Shown one piece after another: positions 1 to 6,180 of a DNA stretch of 7,339 nt. Below the pieces are notes generated by a model, which saw only the letters and a program-made list of their open reading frames with translations, searched no databases and had not been told where the DNA came from. Numbering within the stretch: position 1 is the first letter of the stretch; every line of letters begins with the position of its first letter. Position numbers and translations under genes: made by a program. Source of the DNA: Candidatus Omnitrophota bacterium (lineage in GTDB: Bacteria > Omnitrophota > Gorgyraeia > Zapsychrales > Fredricksoniimonadaceae); assembly GCA_016789035.1 (NCBI GenBank), contig JAEUSC010000512.1:1-7339 (forward strand), given 5' to 3'.

Positions 1-12
1 ACCTCTCTTTTA

Positions 13-1281
13 TCATGCTGCCGGTTGCTGATTTACGTCCTTATCATCTTTATATTTAAAAAGCCCCAAGAGTCCGACGATGCAAAAGACAATGCCAATA
101 CCGATCAAGATCCACATGCGTGCCACGTGCCTTGACAAAAATGAACTGACAAACATCGCCACAAGAAAAGCCAAGTGCATGACAAATTCCAGACTCGCAA
201 AAACTTTGCCCCGCATTTGCGCCGAACATACATAATGCACGATCGTGTTGGAAGCAATAACAATGGGCCCAACGACAATTCCTAAAATGCCGGCCAGGGC
301 CATCCCCACCCAGCGGTTTTGTGAGGTAGCCACCACAAACGCAAAAATCGCCATCATTATTCCACCCAAGATGAGACAAAAAAAGATAGACTGAAATCGC
401 GACACCTTCTTACCCCATTTGGCATACGCCATACTTCCCAAAAACAATCCCACACCCAGCGCTACGGCCAAATATCCCAAGTCTTTCGTCACTGTTTTAA
501 ATGTCTCCTGAATAAAGACAATAATGACCACGTAGATCGATCCCGCCGCCATAAACAAGATGGTCATGACATAAATGATAAACAATATTTCTTTCTTCTC
601 AATGATGTACTTGACTCCATCTTTCACCTCGTTAAAAACCGAGCGGTGGATTGAGAGCATTTCCTTACTCGTATGGATCACTTTTTCTTTGCTGATCTGA
701 ACGCTTTTTAAACGCGTGATCGAGAAAACCATTAATCCCGAAACAAAAAAGGACGCCGCGTCCCACAAAAATCCACCTTTGGGACCATGCCATTCGACAA
801 GCAATCCCCCCAACAATGCCCCCATCACAAAGGCGATCATGCCGGTAACGGAAACCAATGAGTTAGCCACATGAAGATCACCTTCATGGACAATGTCAGG
901 AATAAAGGACATCTTGGCCGGAACATAGAACCGACTCAAACAAAACACCAAAAAGACGGCGCCATAGACCGGCAGCATCGAAGGATAATTAATTAAGATC
1001 AAGGCAATACATAGGACAATGAGGCCGCGAATAAAATCGCAGACAAAAAGGGTGACGCGCCTGTCCCAACGGTCGACGTACACCCCGGCAATGGGGCCCA
1101 CAATAAAAACGGGAATGATTGTAAACGTCAATAACTTGGCCAGCTCAACCGGAGACCCCGGGTGTTTGAGCGCCACCAGACCAACCAGCGCCATTTGATT
1201 AACACGGTCGCCGAACTGTGAAACTAATTGGGCCACCCAAAACCGGATGAATCCTTTGTTGCGAGAGATGAAATTTGGCAT
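13..1281 (-). CDS. MFS transporter (MFS_3 / drug-exporter type), 422 aa
   Basis: Probable proton-driven inner-membrane exporter of the major facilitator superfamily, close in style to the MFS_3 and macrolide-efflux-like groups; the substrate cannot be read from the sequence. The protein has about a dozen hydrophobic helices. The signature motif A loop between helices 2 and 3 is seen as GVYVDRWDRR (residues 66-75). PAKMSFIPDIV (121-131) and the second-half loop MRGKVFASLE (356-365) are both usual for this subfamily. A basic, hydrophilic central loop (about 190-225) separates the two six-helix halves. Length is normal for the family. The start at 1281 is 7 bases after the stop of the upstream TMTC-like gene. 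No clear Shine-Dalgarno sequence precedes it (the upstream bases are AT-rich), so translation may be coupled to the upstream gene. The C-terminus is complete, ending in a short charged tail. The pairing suggests a two-gene operon, but nothing proves a shared function. Confidence 0.9.
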   Translation of the reverse strand: MPNFISRNKGFIRFWVAQLVSQFGDRVNQMALVGLVALKHPGSPVELAKLLTFTIIPVFIVGPIAGVYVDRWDRRVTLFVCDFIRGLIVLCIALILINYPSMLPVYGAVFLVFCLSRFYVPAKMSFIPDIVHEGDLHVANSLVSVTGMIAFVMGALLGGLLVEWHGPKGGFLWDAASFFVSGLMVFSITRLKSVQISKEKVIHTSKEMLSIHRSVFNEVKDGVKYIIEKKEILFIIYVMTILFMAAGSIYVVIIVFIQETFKTVTKDLGYLAVALGVGLFLGSMAYAKWGKKVSRFQSIFFCLILGGIMMAIFAFVVATSQNRWVGMALAGILGIVVGPIVIASNTIVHYVCSAQMRGKVFASLEFVMHLAFLVAMFVSSFLSRHVARMWILIGIGIVFCIVGLLGLFKYKDDKDVNQQPAA

Positions 1282-1288
1282 AAATATT

Positions 1289-2818
1289 CTATTGTTTAAC
1301 GGCCCCTCTTTTTTGCTCTATAATTTTATGCGTCAATCTCACATTTTCTTCCAAAATCGCGGCAAACGGCCCGGGATTGCGGATCGCCCCATAAACATCC
1401 AAACAGTCTTCATATTGCCCCTGATCACACAGAACTTTTCCGAGCGCAATTTTGGCACGGACGTTCCATGGATCAACTCGCACAGCCTGTTGAAAATATG
1501 TATGCGCAACTTCAAACATTCCGCGGTTCACGTAATTCATCCCAATAGAATACAATACACGGGAGTTATTCGGCTGAAACGTGACCGACCGTTTGAGCAT
1601 GGAAAGCTCACTGCTCGCATATACGGCCTGTTGGATTGTTGTCAAATACAGAAACACCCCAATACCTGCAACAGCGACTTGAGCGATGGCCGGCGAACAC
1701 CATTTTCTTTGTCGATTGATCTCTTGGACCCCTCTTGCGGCCCACACCAAAATCGCAGCCATGGCTGCCGTGGGGACATAAAGGAAATGCTCCGCCAGTG
1801 AAATGTATCCCGGTTGAACCCCCAGGGAAGTCACAATCTGACACACTGGAGCAAATTCCAGCAGAAACCACAACATGCAAAATAAAACCTTACTGTTAAT
1901 TTTGGCGCGAAAGGCCCACACTGCGCTTATCGCCGCGATCCAGAATAAAATGGTTCCTAAAAGCTGCGGATCGACAAAACTGCCAAAGACGGCGCGCGAC
2001 CGGTCGAAATATAAGTCCACCGGAAACACATACAACCGCAGATACGTGATGCACCCACGAACAAAACTTAAGAAACCAAGAACAGAGGCATCCAACGATC
2101 CCCAGGCAAAAACCTGCGTGATCCCCAATTGTCGACGAAGCTCAAAGTAGCCAAAAATCACCATAAAAAAAGGGAGCAATGCCATCCAAGGCTTTCGGTC
2201 GCTTTTACTAACATAAAAAAGATACATTCCGAGCACAACCGGAAAAATCACTGTTGACTCTTTGCAAAATATTCCAATGATAAAGCCCGCCAACGAACCC
2301 ATTAACCAGAGCAGATGACGCCGAGTGTCAAATTCCATAAAGAGCAAAAAAGAACAAAAGACACACAGTGCGCTTAACAGGATCGGCCGACCCGCCACAT
2401 TGCAGATAGCCTCCCACTGCACCGGATGAATGGCAAATAATAATGCCGTTAACAGGGCCAAAGGCTTATCACTCCATAGACGCGCAAATAATACAAATAC
2501 ACACAAAGTATTTAAAATGTGCAATATGAGATTGTCTAAATTAAACCAAAAAGAATTTAAACCATAGATGGCATATTCCAGCATAAAGCTCATAGTTACG
2601 AGAGGACGGTAATAGGATTGATCCCCGAAAAACGCACTCGTCCAGACCTTTGGAATGGATTTAAAATCGCGAAGATCCTTATTTTCAACAATAGAGGTCG
2701 TATCATCCATGCTGCGAAAGGGCGCTTGCAACATAAAGGAATATGCAAAGAGAGTAAAAGCCACTATCACTAAAGCCCCTAAAGCGCGATTGCTAACCAA
2801 GCGATTGATTAAATCCAT
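1289..2818 (-). CDS. TMTC-like polytopic membrane protein with C-terminal TPR repeats (probable GT-C-fold glycosyltransferase)
   Basis: A 509-residue inner-membrane protein. After a first helix (about 13-31) comes an extracytoplasmic segment with the acidic pair D38-D39, then YYRPL (69-73), HPVQWEA (131-137), GR (143-144), KES (186-188) and HFLYVP (344-349). This order of motifs is what I associate with the TMTC / GT-C family, whose animal members are polyprenyl-phosphate-mannose-dependent O-mannosyltransferases. About ten hydrophobic helices run to residue 400. Residues about 418-484 form two TPR-like helical hairpins (SIGMNYVNRGMFEVAHTYFQQA, split here as repeat one at 424-445, and a second at about 453-484), followed by a basic tail. 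D38/D39 would be the metal or catalytic acids by analogy; the sugar donor and acceptor are unknown. The start at 2818 has AGAGG about 10 bases upstream. The gene begins 82 bases after tRNA-Thr with no clear hairpin terminator between, so read-through transcription is possible. Family call fairly sure, enzymatic role inferred. Confidence 0.8.
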   Translation of the reverse strand: MDLINRLVSNRALGALVIVAFTLFAYSFMLQAPFRSMDDTTSIVENKDLRDFKSIPKVWTSAFFGDQSYYRPLVTMSFMLEYAIYGLNSFWFNLDNLILHILNTLCVFVLFARLWSDKPLALLTALLFAIHPVQWEAICNVAGRPILLSALCVFCSFLLFMEFDTRRHLLWLMGSLAGFIIGIFCKESTVIFPVVLGMYLFYVSKSDRKPWMALLPFFMVIFGYFELRRQLGITQVFAWGSLDASVLGFLSFVRGCITYLRLYVFPVDLYFDRSRAVFGSFVDPQLLGTILFWIAAISAVWAFRAKINSKVLFCMLWFLLEFAPVCQIVTSLGVQPGYISLAEHFLYVPTAAMAAILVWAARGVQEINRQRKWCSPAIAQVAVAGIGVFLYLTTIQQAVYASSELSMLKRSVTFQPNNSRVLYSIGMNYVNRGMFEVAHTYFQQAVRVDPWNVRAKIALGKVLCDQGQYEDCLDVYGAIRNPGPFAAILEENVRLTHKIIEQKRGAVKQ

Positions 2819-2900
2819 AGATGGATAACCTCTCCCTCTCGGTCAAATGGGAACAAAGGAGTTTGTAAGGCAGGAATATCATGAATGGTTTGGGTAGAAA

Positions 2901-2973
2901 AGCTGACGAGAGGGGTTGAACCTCCGACCTGCTGATTACGAATCAGCTGCTCTACCAACTGAGCTACGTCAGC
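2901..2973 (-). tRNA. tRNA-Thr (anticodon CGT)
   Basis: A 73-base cloverleaf folded by eye. The acceptor stem GCTGACG/CGTCAGC is a perfect 7 bp. The D stem GCTC/GAGC closes the canonical loop AGTTGGTA. The anticodon stem GCTGA/TCAGC holds the loop TTCGTAA, giving anticodon CGT (reads ACG, threonine). The variable loop is AGGTC, and the T arm GGAGG/CCTCT holds the canonical loop TTCAACC. The discriminator base is T, and CCA is not encoded. All conserved elbow bases (G18, G19, T54, T55, C56) are present, in contrast to the neighbouring tRNA-Phe. No clear terminator follows within 80 bases. Confidence 0.97.
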
Positions 2974-3286
2974 ATCAAAAAAATATTTTCTTACCAAAAA
3001 GCTGCATTATCTTGAGAAGCTAGGACTCAGCTCGTCAAGGATAGGTTTCGCCAACGGAACTTTATCAACATCAATTATTTTGGTTATCAGCATTTTCCAT
3101 AGGACGAGACTAAAAAATTTAAGTTATTATACACAAAGCCTTGGAGATGGCAAACCCAAAAAATCGTTTTGACATTTATTTTGTTTTGAATACAATAAGT
3201 TATTCTTTTCGGGGTAATAAATGCCGGTTTTCAAGTCCTGCCTTTTCTCCGACGGAATAACAAAAAAACTCATCACGTCATTACCT
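2974..3286. other. Intergenic region between divergent tRNA-Thr and tRNA-Phe
   Basis: These 313 bases hold no protein gene that I can support. Contents: the upstream region of tRNA-Thr (minus strand), where I see only poor promoter candidates such as TTGACG (3033-3038, read on the minus strand) with a GATAAT 21 bases downstream, a spacing that is too long. There is an imperfect hairpin at 3011-3039, with arms 3011-3021 and 3029-3039 around a 7-base loop and one C-C or G-G mismatch, without a directly following T-run. The right end holds the good tRNA-Phe promoter, listed separately, and its roughly 84-base leader. The remainder is AT-rich and unremarkable. Confidence 0.7.
3169..3196 (+). promoter_or_regulatory. 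Sigma-70-type promoter of tRNA-Phe
   Basis: A perfect -35 TTGACA (3169-3174), a 16-base spacer of mostly T and A, and -10 TACAAT (3191-3196, five of six consensus bases). Transcription would start near 3203, leaving a leader of about 84 bases before the mature tRNA that RNase P would remove. It is the best promoter match in the window and points directly at the only plus-strand gene. Confidence 0.8.
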
Positions 3287-3359
3287 GCCGAGATAGCTCA
3301 GGTAGTAGAGCGCAGGCCTGAAAAGCCTGGCGTCCCCAGTGCAAATCTGGGTCTCGGCA
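3287..3359 (+). tRNA. tRNA-Phe (anticodon GAA) with a non-canonical D-loop/T-loop elbow
   Basis: A 73-base cloverleaf with every stem perfectly paired: acceptor GCCGAGA/TCTCGGC, D stem GCTC/GAGC, anticodon stem CAGGC/GCCTG, T stem CCCAG/CTGGG. The anticodon loop CTGAAAA gives GAA (phenylalanine), and the discriminator is A, as expected for Phe. CCA is not encoded. Two normally near-invariant positions differ. The D loop is AGGTAGTA, placing A at position 18 before G19. The T loop is TGCAAAT, placing G at 55 where T (pseudouridine) is expected. G19-C56, T54-A58, T8 and G15-C48 are kept. Because positions 18 and 55 contact each other in the tRNA elbow, the double change looks coordinated. The stems show no decay, so it does not look like a pseudogene. 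A terminator follows at once. Confidence 0.93.
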
Positions 3360-3364
3360 CTTTT

Positions 3365-3412
3365 TTCAATAAAAAAATCCTCCATAGAAATACGGAGGAT
3401 TTTTTTATTGAA
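3365..3412. terminator. Bidirectional intrinsic terminator between tRNA-Phe and the lipoprotein gene
   Basis: A perfect inverted repeat: arms 3365-3383 and 3394-3412 give 19 bp, with core TCCTCC/GGAGGA flanked by A7 and T7. The 10-base interior adds an A-C mismatch, two more A-T pairs and a GAAA tetraloop (3387-3390). Because A and T tracts flank both sides, a T-run follows the stem on either strand. It can stop plus-strand transcription from tRNA-Phe (ends 3359) and minus-strand transcription from the lipoprotein gene (ends 3452). Confidence 0.92.
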
Positions 3413-3451
3413 TCACTTTTAAATCGCTATCTTAACTAAAACATCTCGCCT

Positions 3452-3847
3452 TCACTCCTGCAGCTTACGCACAATCTTAACGTACACTTCCTGAGCTACA
3501 GACATCTTGGGAAATGCCCACCGGCGGGCCTTAACTCTGAGTTTTGTTGTCGATTTCGAGGTCGGAAGAACATCAACCGTCACACGCACACCGGCTATGG
3601 TTGCCGCCACATGTCCTGTACCTTTGGACTGTTCCGTTACCATACCCATAATTGAGAGAGTATCGCTGGCCGATCTAAAAAGCTCCGCCTCACTGTAACC
3701 CAAAATACCTTCCACCGTGTCGGGGCTGATCGCGTATCCGCCTAAAGCGCCCAATCCGGCAATAACGACAATACCGCAGCCAGCGCTGGTTAATATCACG
3801 GCTGAAGTCAAAACCGCCAACATGTTTACGCGAATGCGCCGAAACAT
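3452..3847 (-). CDS. DUF3568-like small lipoprotein, 131 aa
   Basis: Predicted exported lipoprotein of unknown function. A basic N-terminus (RRIR) and a hydrophobic stretch lead to TSAGC with Cys24 as the likely lipidated residue; Ser at -3 is less usual than Leu/Val, so signal peptidase II processing is probable rather than certain. A glycine-rich hydrophobic segment (about 25-40, ending GGYAISPDTVEG) follows. A mixed alpha/beta region (about 50-131) comes next, with AELFRSASDTLSIMGM, a beta-rich stretch VAATIAGVRVTVDVLP, and a basic C-terminus. This layout matches my recollection of DUF3568 proteins, found in Omnitrophota and some other Gram-negatives. The start at 3847 has GGGGGA about 6 bases upstream. 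The gene begins 26 bases after the pyrophosphatase stop, so the two are probably co-transcribed, and it is the last gene before the terminator. No catalytic motif is visible. Confidence 0.75.
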   Translation of the reverse strand: MFRRIRVNMLAVLTSAVILTSAGCGIVVIAGLGALGGYAISPDTVEGILGYSEAELFRSASDTLSIMGMVTEQSKGTGHVAATIAGVRVTVDVLPTSKSTTKLRVKARRWAFPKMSVAQEVYVKIVRKLQE

Positions 3848-3873
3848 TTTTTCCCCCTGATAATCAACAGCCT

Positions 3874-5970
3874 CTAACGAAACAAAGCATGTTGTAAAAT
3901 AACAGAAACAAAAACAATGGAGACCATCGACATTAATTTAATCAAAATATTAATGCTGGGGCCCGCGGTGTCTTTAAACGGATCGCCCACAGTGTCTCCA
4001 ATGACTCCCGCCTTATGAGAGCCGGAACCTTTACCGCCGTAATTTCCTTCTTCAATATATTTCTTGGCATTGTCCCAGGCCCCTCCGGCGTTGGCCATCA
4101 TAACAGCCAAAACAAACCCCGAGGCTGTAGATCCGATCAGAAGACCGGCAACCGCGTTAACCCCCAGCAATAAGCCAATAACAATCGGTGTTAAGATCGC
4201 AAGAATCGCAGGCAACTTCATTTCATGCTGGGCTGCAGCCGTGACAATGGAGACACAACGCCCGTAATCAGGTTTTGCTTTGCGTTCCATGATCCCGGGA
4301 ATTTCAGCGAATTGGCGACGCACCTCGACAACGACCTTAGCAGCCGCCCGGCTCACAGCCTCCATCGTTAAAGCTGAAAACAAATATGGCATCATGGTTC
4401 CTATAAACAGACCGCAAATCACGACAGGCTGCATCAAATTCATTTCAATAGTGCCGCCATGTAAAATGACCGAATCTTTATAAGCCGAAATGAGCGCGAT
4501 CGCTGTCAATGCCGCCGAACCAATGGCAAAACCCTTGCCTGTAGCCGCCGTTGTATTGCCTAAAGAATCCAAGGCATCAGTTTTTATACGAATTTCGGGG
4601 TCGAGCCCAGCCATTTGGGCGTTACCGCCGGCATTGTCAGCCACAGGACCATACGCGTCGGTCGCCAGAGTGATTCCAAGAGTACTTAACATACCTACGG
4701 CCGCAATTCCTATTCCATAAAGTCCTAAATCAAACGATTGAAGACCGCCGGAAAGGACAAAACTTGCCATGATCGTGCCTCCAACGATCAAAATAGGTAA
4801 AGCGGTTGACATCATGCCAATCGAAATTCCACTAATAATGAGTGTTGCCGGGCCGGTCAATGAGGCTTGCGCAAGCCGCCGCGTCGGCGCATAACCCGAC
4901 GACGTGTAATATTCTGTGCTTAGGCCAATGAGGATTCCGGCGACAAGCCCCATGACTACCGACCAGGCGATCCCTAAAGAATGCTCGCCTAAAAGCTGAG
5001 GAACAATCCAAAAACAGGCAAGGATCATCAGTCCTGTTGCGGCTAAGACACCTTTTCGCAAAGCCGTCAGCAGTTGAGATTGACTCGCTTTCTCCGGCGT
5101 ATGCACAAAAAATGTTCCAATAATCGAGGCCGCAATACCTACGGCCGCCAAAAACATGGGAAGGAGCATGCCTCCTACACCCAAACCAGCACTCACTCCC
5201 AAAGCAATAGCGGCGACAATGGCGCTGACATACGACTCATAAAGATCCGCACCCATCCCCGCCACATCACCAACGTTGTCTCCGACGTTATCCGCAATGA
5301 CAGCCGGATTGCGATCGTCATCCTCCGGAATCCCAGCTTCCACTTTACCCACTAAATCTGCACCCACATCTGCGGCTTTGGTAAAAATACCGCCACCCAC
5401 CCGCGCAAACAGCGCCTGAAAACTGGCCCCCATACCAAAGCACAACAGCGTGTTTGTTACCGCCGATATCTTGTCCATCCCTTGAGGAGTGGGATGAGAA
5501 CTGTAGTACCAGTTCAAGCTCAAATACCAAATGCTTAAATCCAAAAGTCCCAGGCCGACCACGACCAAACCCATGACAGCGCCGGAACTAAAAGCGATCC
5601 GTAATCCTCTGTCAAGACTGTGACGGCAGGCATGGGCCGTTCGAGACGAGGCCTGTGTTGCCATGGTCATTCCACAAAAACCGGCACAGGCCGAAAACAT
5701 CCCTCCGGTTAGAAATGCAAAAGGCACAAAGATAACGATATATTTAAGGAATGCCAGTAACAAAAGGACAATAAAGACAGCGAGAAAAAAAAGAAAAACA
5801 CCGGAGTATTGGCGAGAGAGATATGCATTTGCCCCGATACGAACAGCCTGAGCGATTGACCGCATTCGTGGCGTACCTTCGGGCTCGTTTAATACTTTAA
5901 AAGCCAGATAAAAAGCAAACGCCAGTGCCATCAACGCGCTTACGGGCACAAGAAAAAAATAATCATGCAT
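3874..5970 (-). CDS. hppA: Membrane-bound ion-pumping pyrophosphatase, K+-dependent class (HppA family), 698 aa
   Basis: Hydrolyses cytosolic pyrophosphate and uses the energy to pump Na+ and/or H+ across the inner membrane. Length and about 16 helices are normal for the family. The active-site motifs are intact: DVGADLVGKVE (201-211), DNVGDNVGD (227-235), DAYGPVADNAGGNAQM (438-453), GNTTAATGKG (471-480), and GDTVGDPFKDTAGP (658-671) near the C-terminus. Ala475 sits at the position where K+-independent enzymes carry Lys, so this enzyme should need K+. The ion-gate acid is Glu245 in ADLYES (241-246), the placement seen in Na+-pumping members such as the Thermotoga enzyme; proton-only plant-type enzymes have it about one helical turn later. 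Na+ or dual Na+/H+ transport is therefore inferred. The start at 5970 has a strong AGGAGGA (5978-5984) 7 bases upstream; an out-of-frame ATG lies 4 bases inside. The leader carries an inverted repeat covering this site (separate entry). Confidence 0.97.
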   Translation of the reverse strand: MHDYFFLVPVSALMALAFAFYLAFKVLNEPEGTPRMRSIAQAVRIGANAYLSRQYSGVFLFFLAVFIVLLLLAFLKYIVIFVPFAFLTGGMFSACAGFCGMTMATQASSRTAHACRHSLDRGLRIAFSSGAVMGLVVVGLGLLDLSIWYLSLNWYYSSHPTPQGMDKISAVTNTLLCFGMGASFQALFARVGGGIFTKAADVGADLVGKVEAGIPEDDDRNPAVIADNVGDNVGDVAGMGADLYESYVSAIVAAIALGVSAGLGVGGMLLPMFLAAVGIAASIIGTFFVHTPEKASQSQLLTALRKGVLAATGLMILACFWIVPQLLGEHSLGIAWSVVMGLVAGILIGLSTEYYTSSGYAPTRRLAQASLTGPATLIISGISIGMMSTALPILIVGGTIMASFVLSGGLQSFDLGLYGIGIAAVGMLSTLGITLATDAYGPVADNAGGNAQMAGLDPEIRIKTDALDSLGNTTAATGKGFAIGSAALTAIALISAYKDSVILHGGTIEMNLMQPVVICGLFIGTMMPYLFSALTMEAVSRAAAKVVVEVRRQFAEIPGIMERKAKPDYGRCVSIVTAAAQHEMKLPAILAILTPIVIGLLLGVNAVAGLLIGSTASGFVLAVMMANAGGAWDNAKKYIEEGNYGGKGSGSHKAGVIGDTVGDPFKDTAGPSINILIKLMSMVSIVFVSVILQHALFR

Positions 5971-6049
5971 GTGCCAATCCTCCTGAATGGTTAATTTTCA
6001 TTTTCGATAGTATCTCATATCAAAATTTCCTACCTGTGGATTGGCACAT
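5969..6049 (-). promoter_or_regulatory. Structured leader of the pyrophosphatase mRNA: inverted repeat covering ribosome-binding site and start
   Basis: Read on the minus strand, ATGTGCCAATCC (6049-6038) is the exact reverse complement of GGATTGGCACAT (5980-5969): 12 bp with a 57-base interior. The downstream arm includes the last three bases of the Shine-Dalgarno AGGAGGA (5984-5978) and the first two bases of the start codon, so pairing would hide the translation start. The interior contains a second hairpin: 6018-6025 pairs with 6001-6009, 8 bp with one bulge around an 8-base loop. No T-run follows, so it is not an intrinsic terminator. I do not recognise a known riboswitch class. A regulatory role is inferred. 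A weak promoter candidate (TTGTTT, 17 bases, TTTAGT) lies just upstream in the 50 bases after the 26-residue gene. Confidence 0.55.
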
Positions 6050-6099
6050 ACTAAAACACGCAAGTATTAACGAAACAACGGTTACACAAAAACCATTAA

Positions 6100-6180
6100 T
6101 TACCCGCGGCTTGGTTTTGCACCGTGATTGGCTTTCTTGGAACGCCAGTTCAACTTGCCTCGTCGTTTTTTCTTACTCAT
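6100..6180 (-). CDS. Tiny highly basic protein, 26 aa, KKANHG type (bL37-like ribosomal protein candidate)
   Basis: A 26-codon gene that length-based gene finders would miss. About half of its residues are Lys or Arg, with a single Trp (KLNWRSKK, residues 9-16) and the C-terminal block KKANHGAKP (15-23). Three signs show it is real. It has an excellent Shine-Dalgarno AAAGGAAG 6 bases before ATG. Its start overlaps the HAD stop codon as ATGA. Its basic, Gly/Trp-containing composition is coherent up to a TAA stop. From memory, the mycobacterial large-subunit protein bL37 is of similar size and ends in a closely matching KANHGKRPN block, so a small rRNA-binding ribosomal protein is the most attractive reading. 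That comparison is recalled, not computed. It is probably translated by coupling to the HAD gene, and lies 129 bases before the pyrophosphatase start. Confidence 0.85.
   Translation of the reverse strand: MSKKKRRGKLNWRSKKANHGAKPSRG

Noticed and set aside
1247..1801. 184-codon plus-strand open frame
   Set aside because: It lies antisense to the TMTC-like gene, has no recognisable domain, and has the irregular composition of a shadow frame. The other plus-strand frames over the pyrophosphatase, HAD and TMTC-like genes were rejected on the same grounds.
2809..2997. 62-codon minus-strand open frame starting MVRKYFFDADVAQLVEQLI
   Set aside because: It is the translation of the tRNA-Thr gene; the VAQLVEQLIRNQQVGGSTP pattern is the well-known false protein made from tRNA sequence. 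It also runs into the real start of the TMTC-like gene.
3011..3039. Hairpin in the intergenic region as a terminator or regulatory element
   Set aside because: The stem is interrupted, no T-run follows directly on either strand, and no gene upstream needs terminating. It was left as a structural note only.
3221..3439. 72-codon plus-strand open frame
   Set aside because: It reads through tRNA-Phe and the terminator hairpin (AEIAQVVERRPEKPGVPSANL is tRNA-derived), so it is not a plausible protein. The part before the tRNA is best seen as the tRNA leader.
5963..6001. 12-codon upstream reading frame (MKINHSGGLAHA) overlapping the pyrophosphatase start, as a leader peptide
   Set aside because: It has no Shine-Dalgarno sequence and no run of regulatory codons. 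It may be chance, although its overlap with the start codon should be kept in mind when testing the leader.
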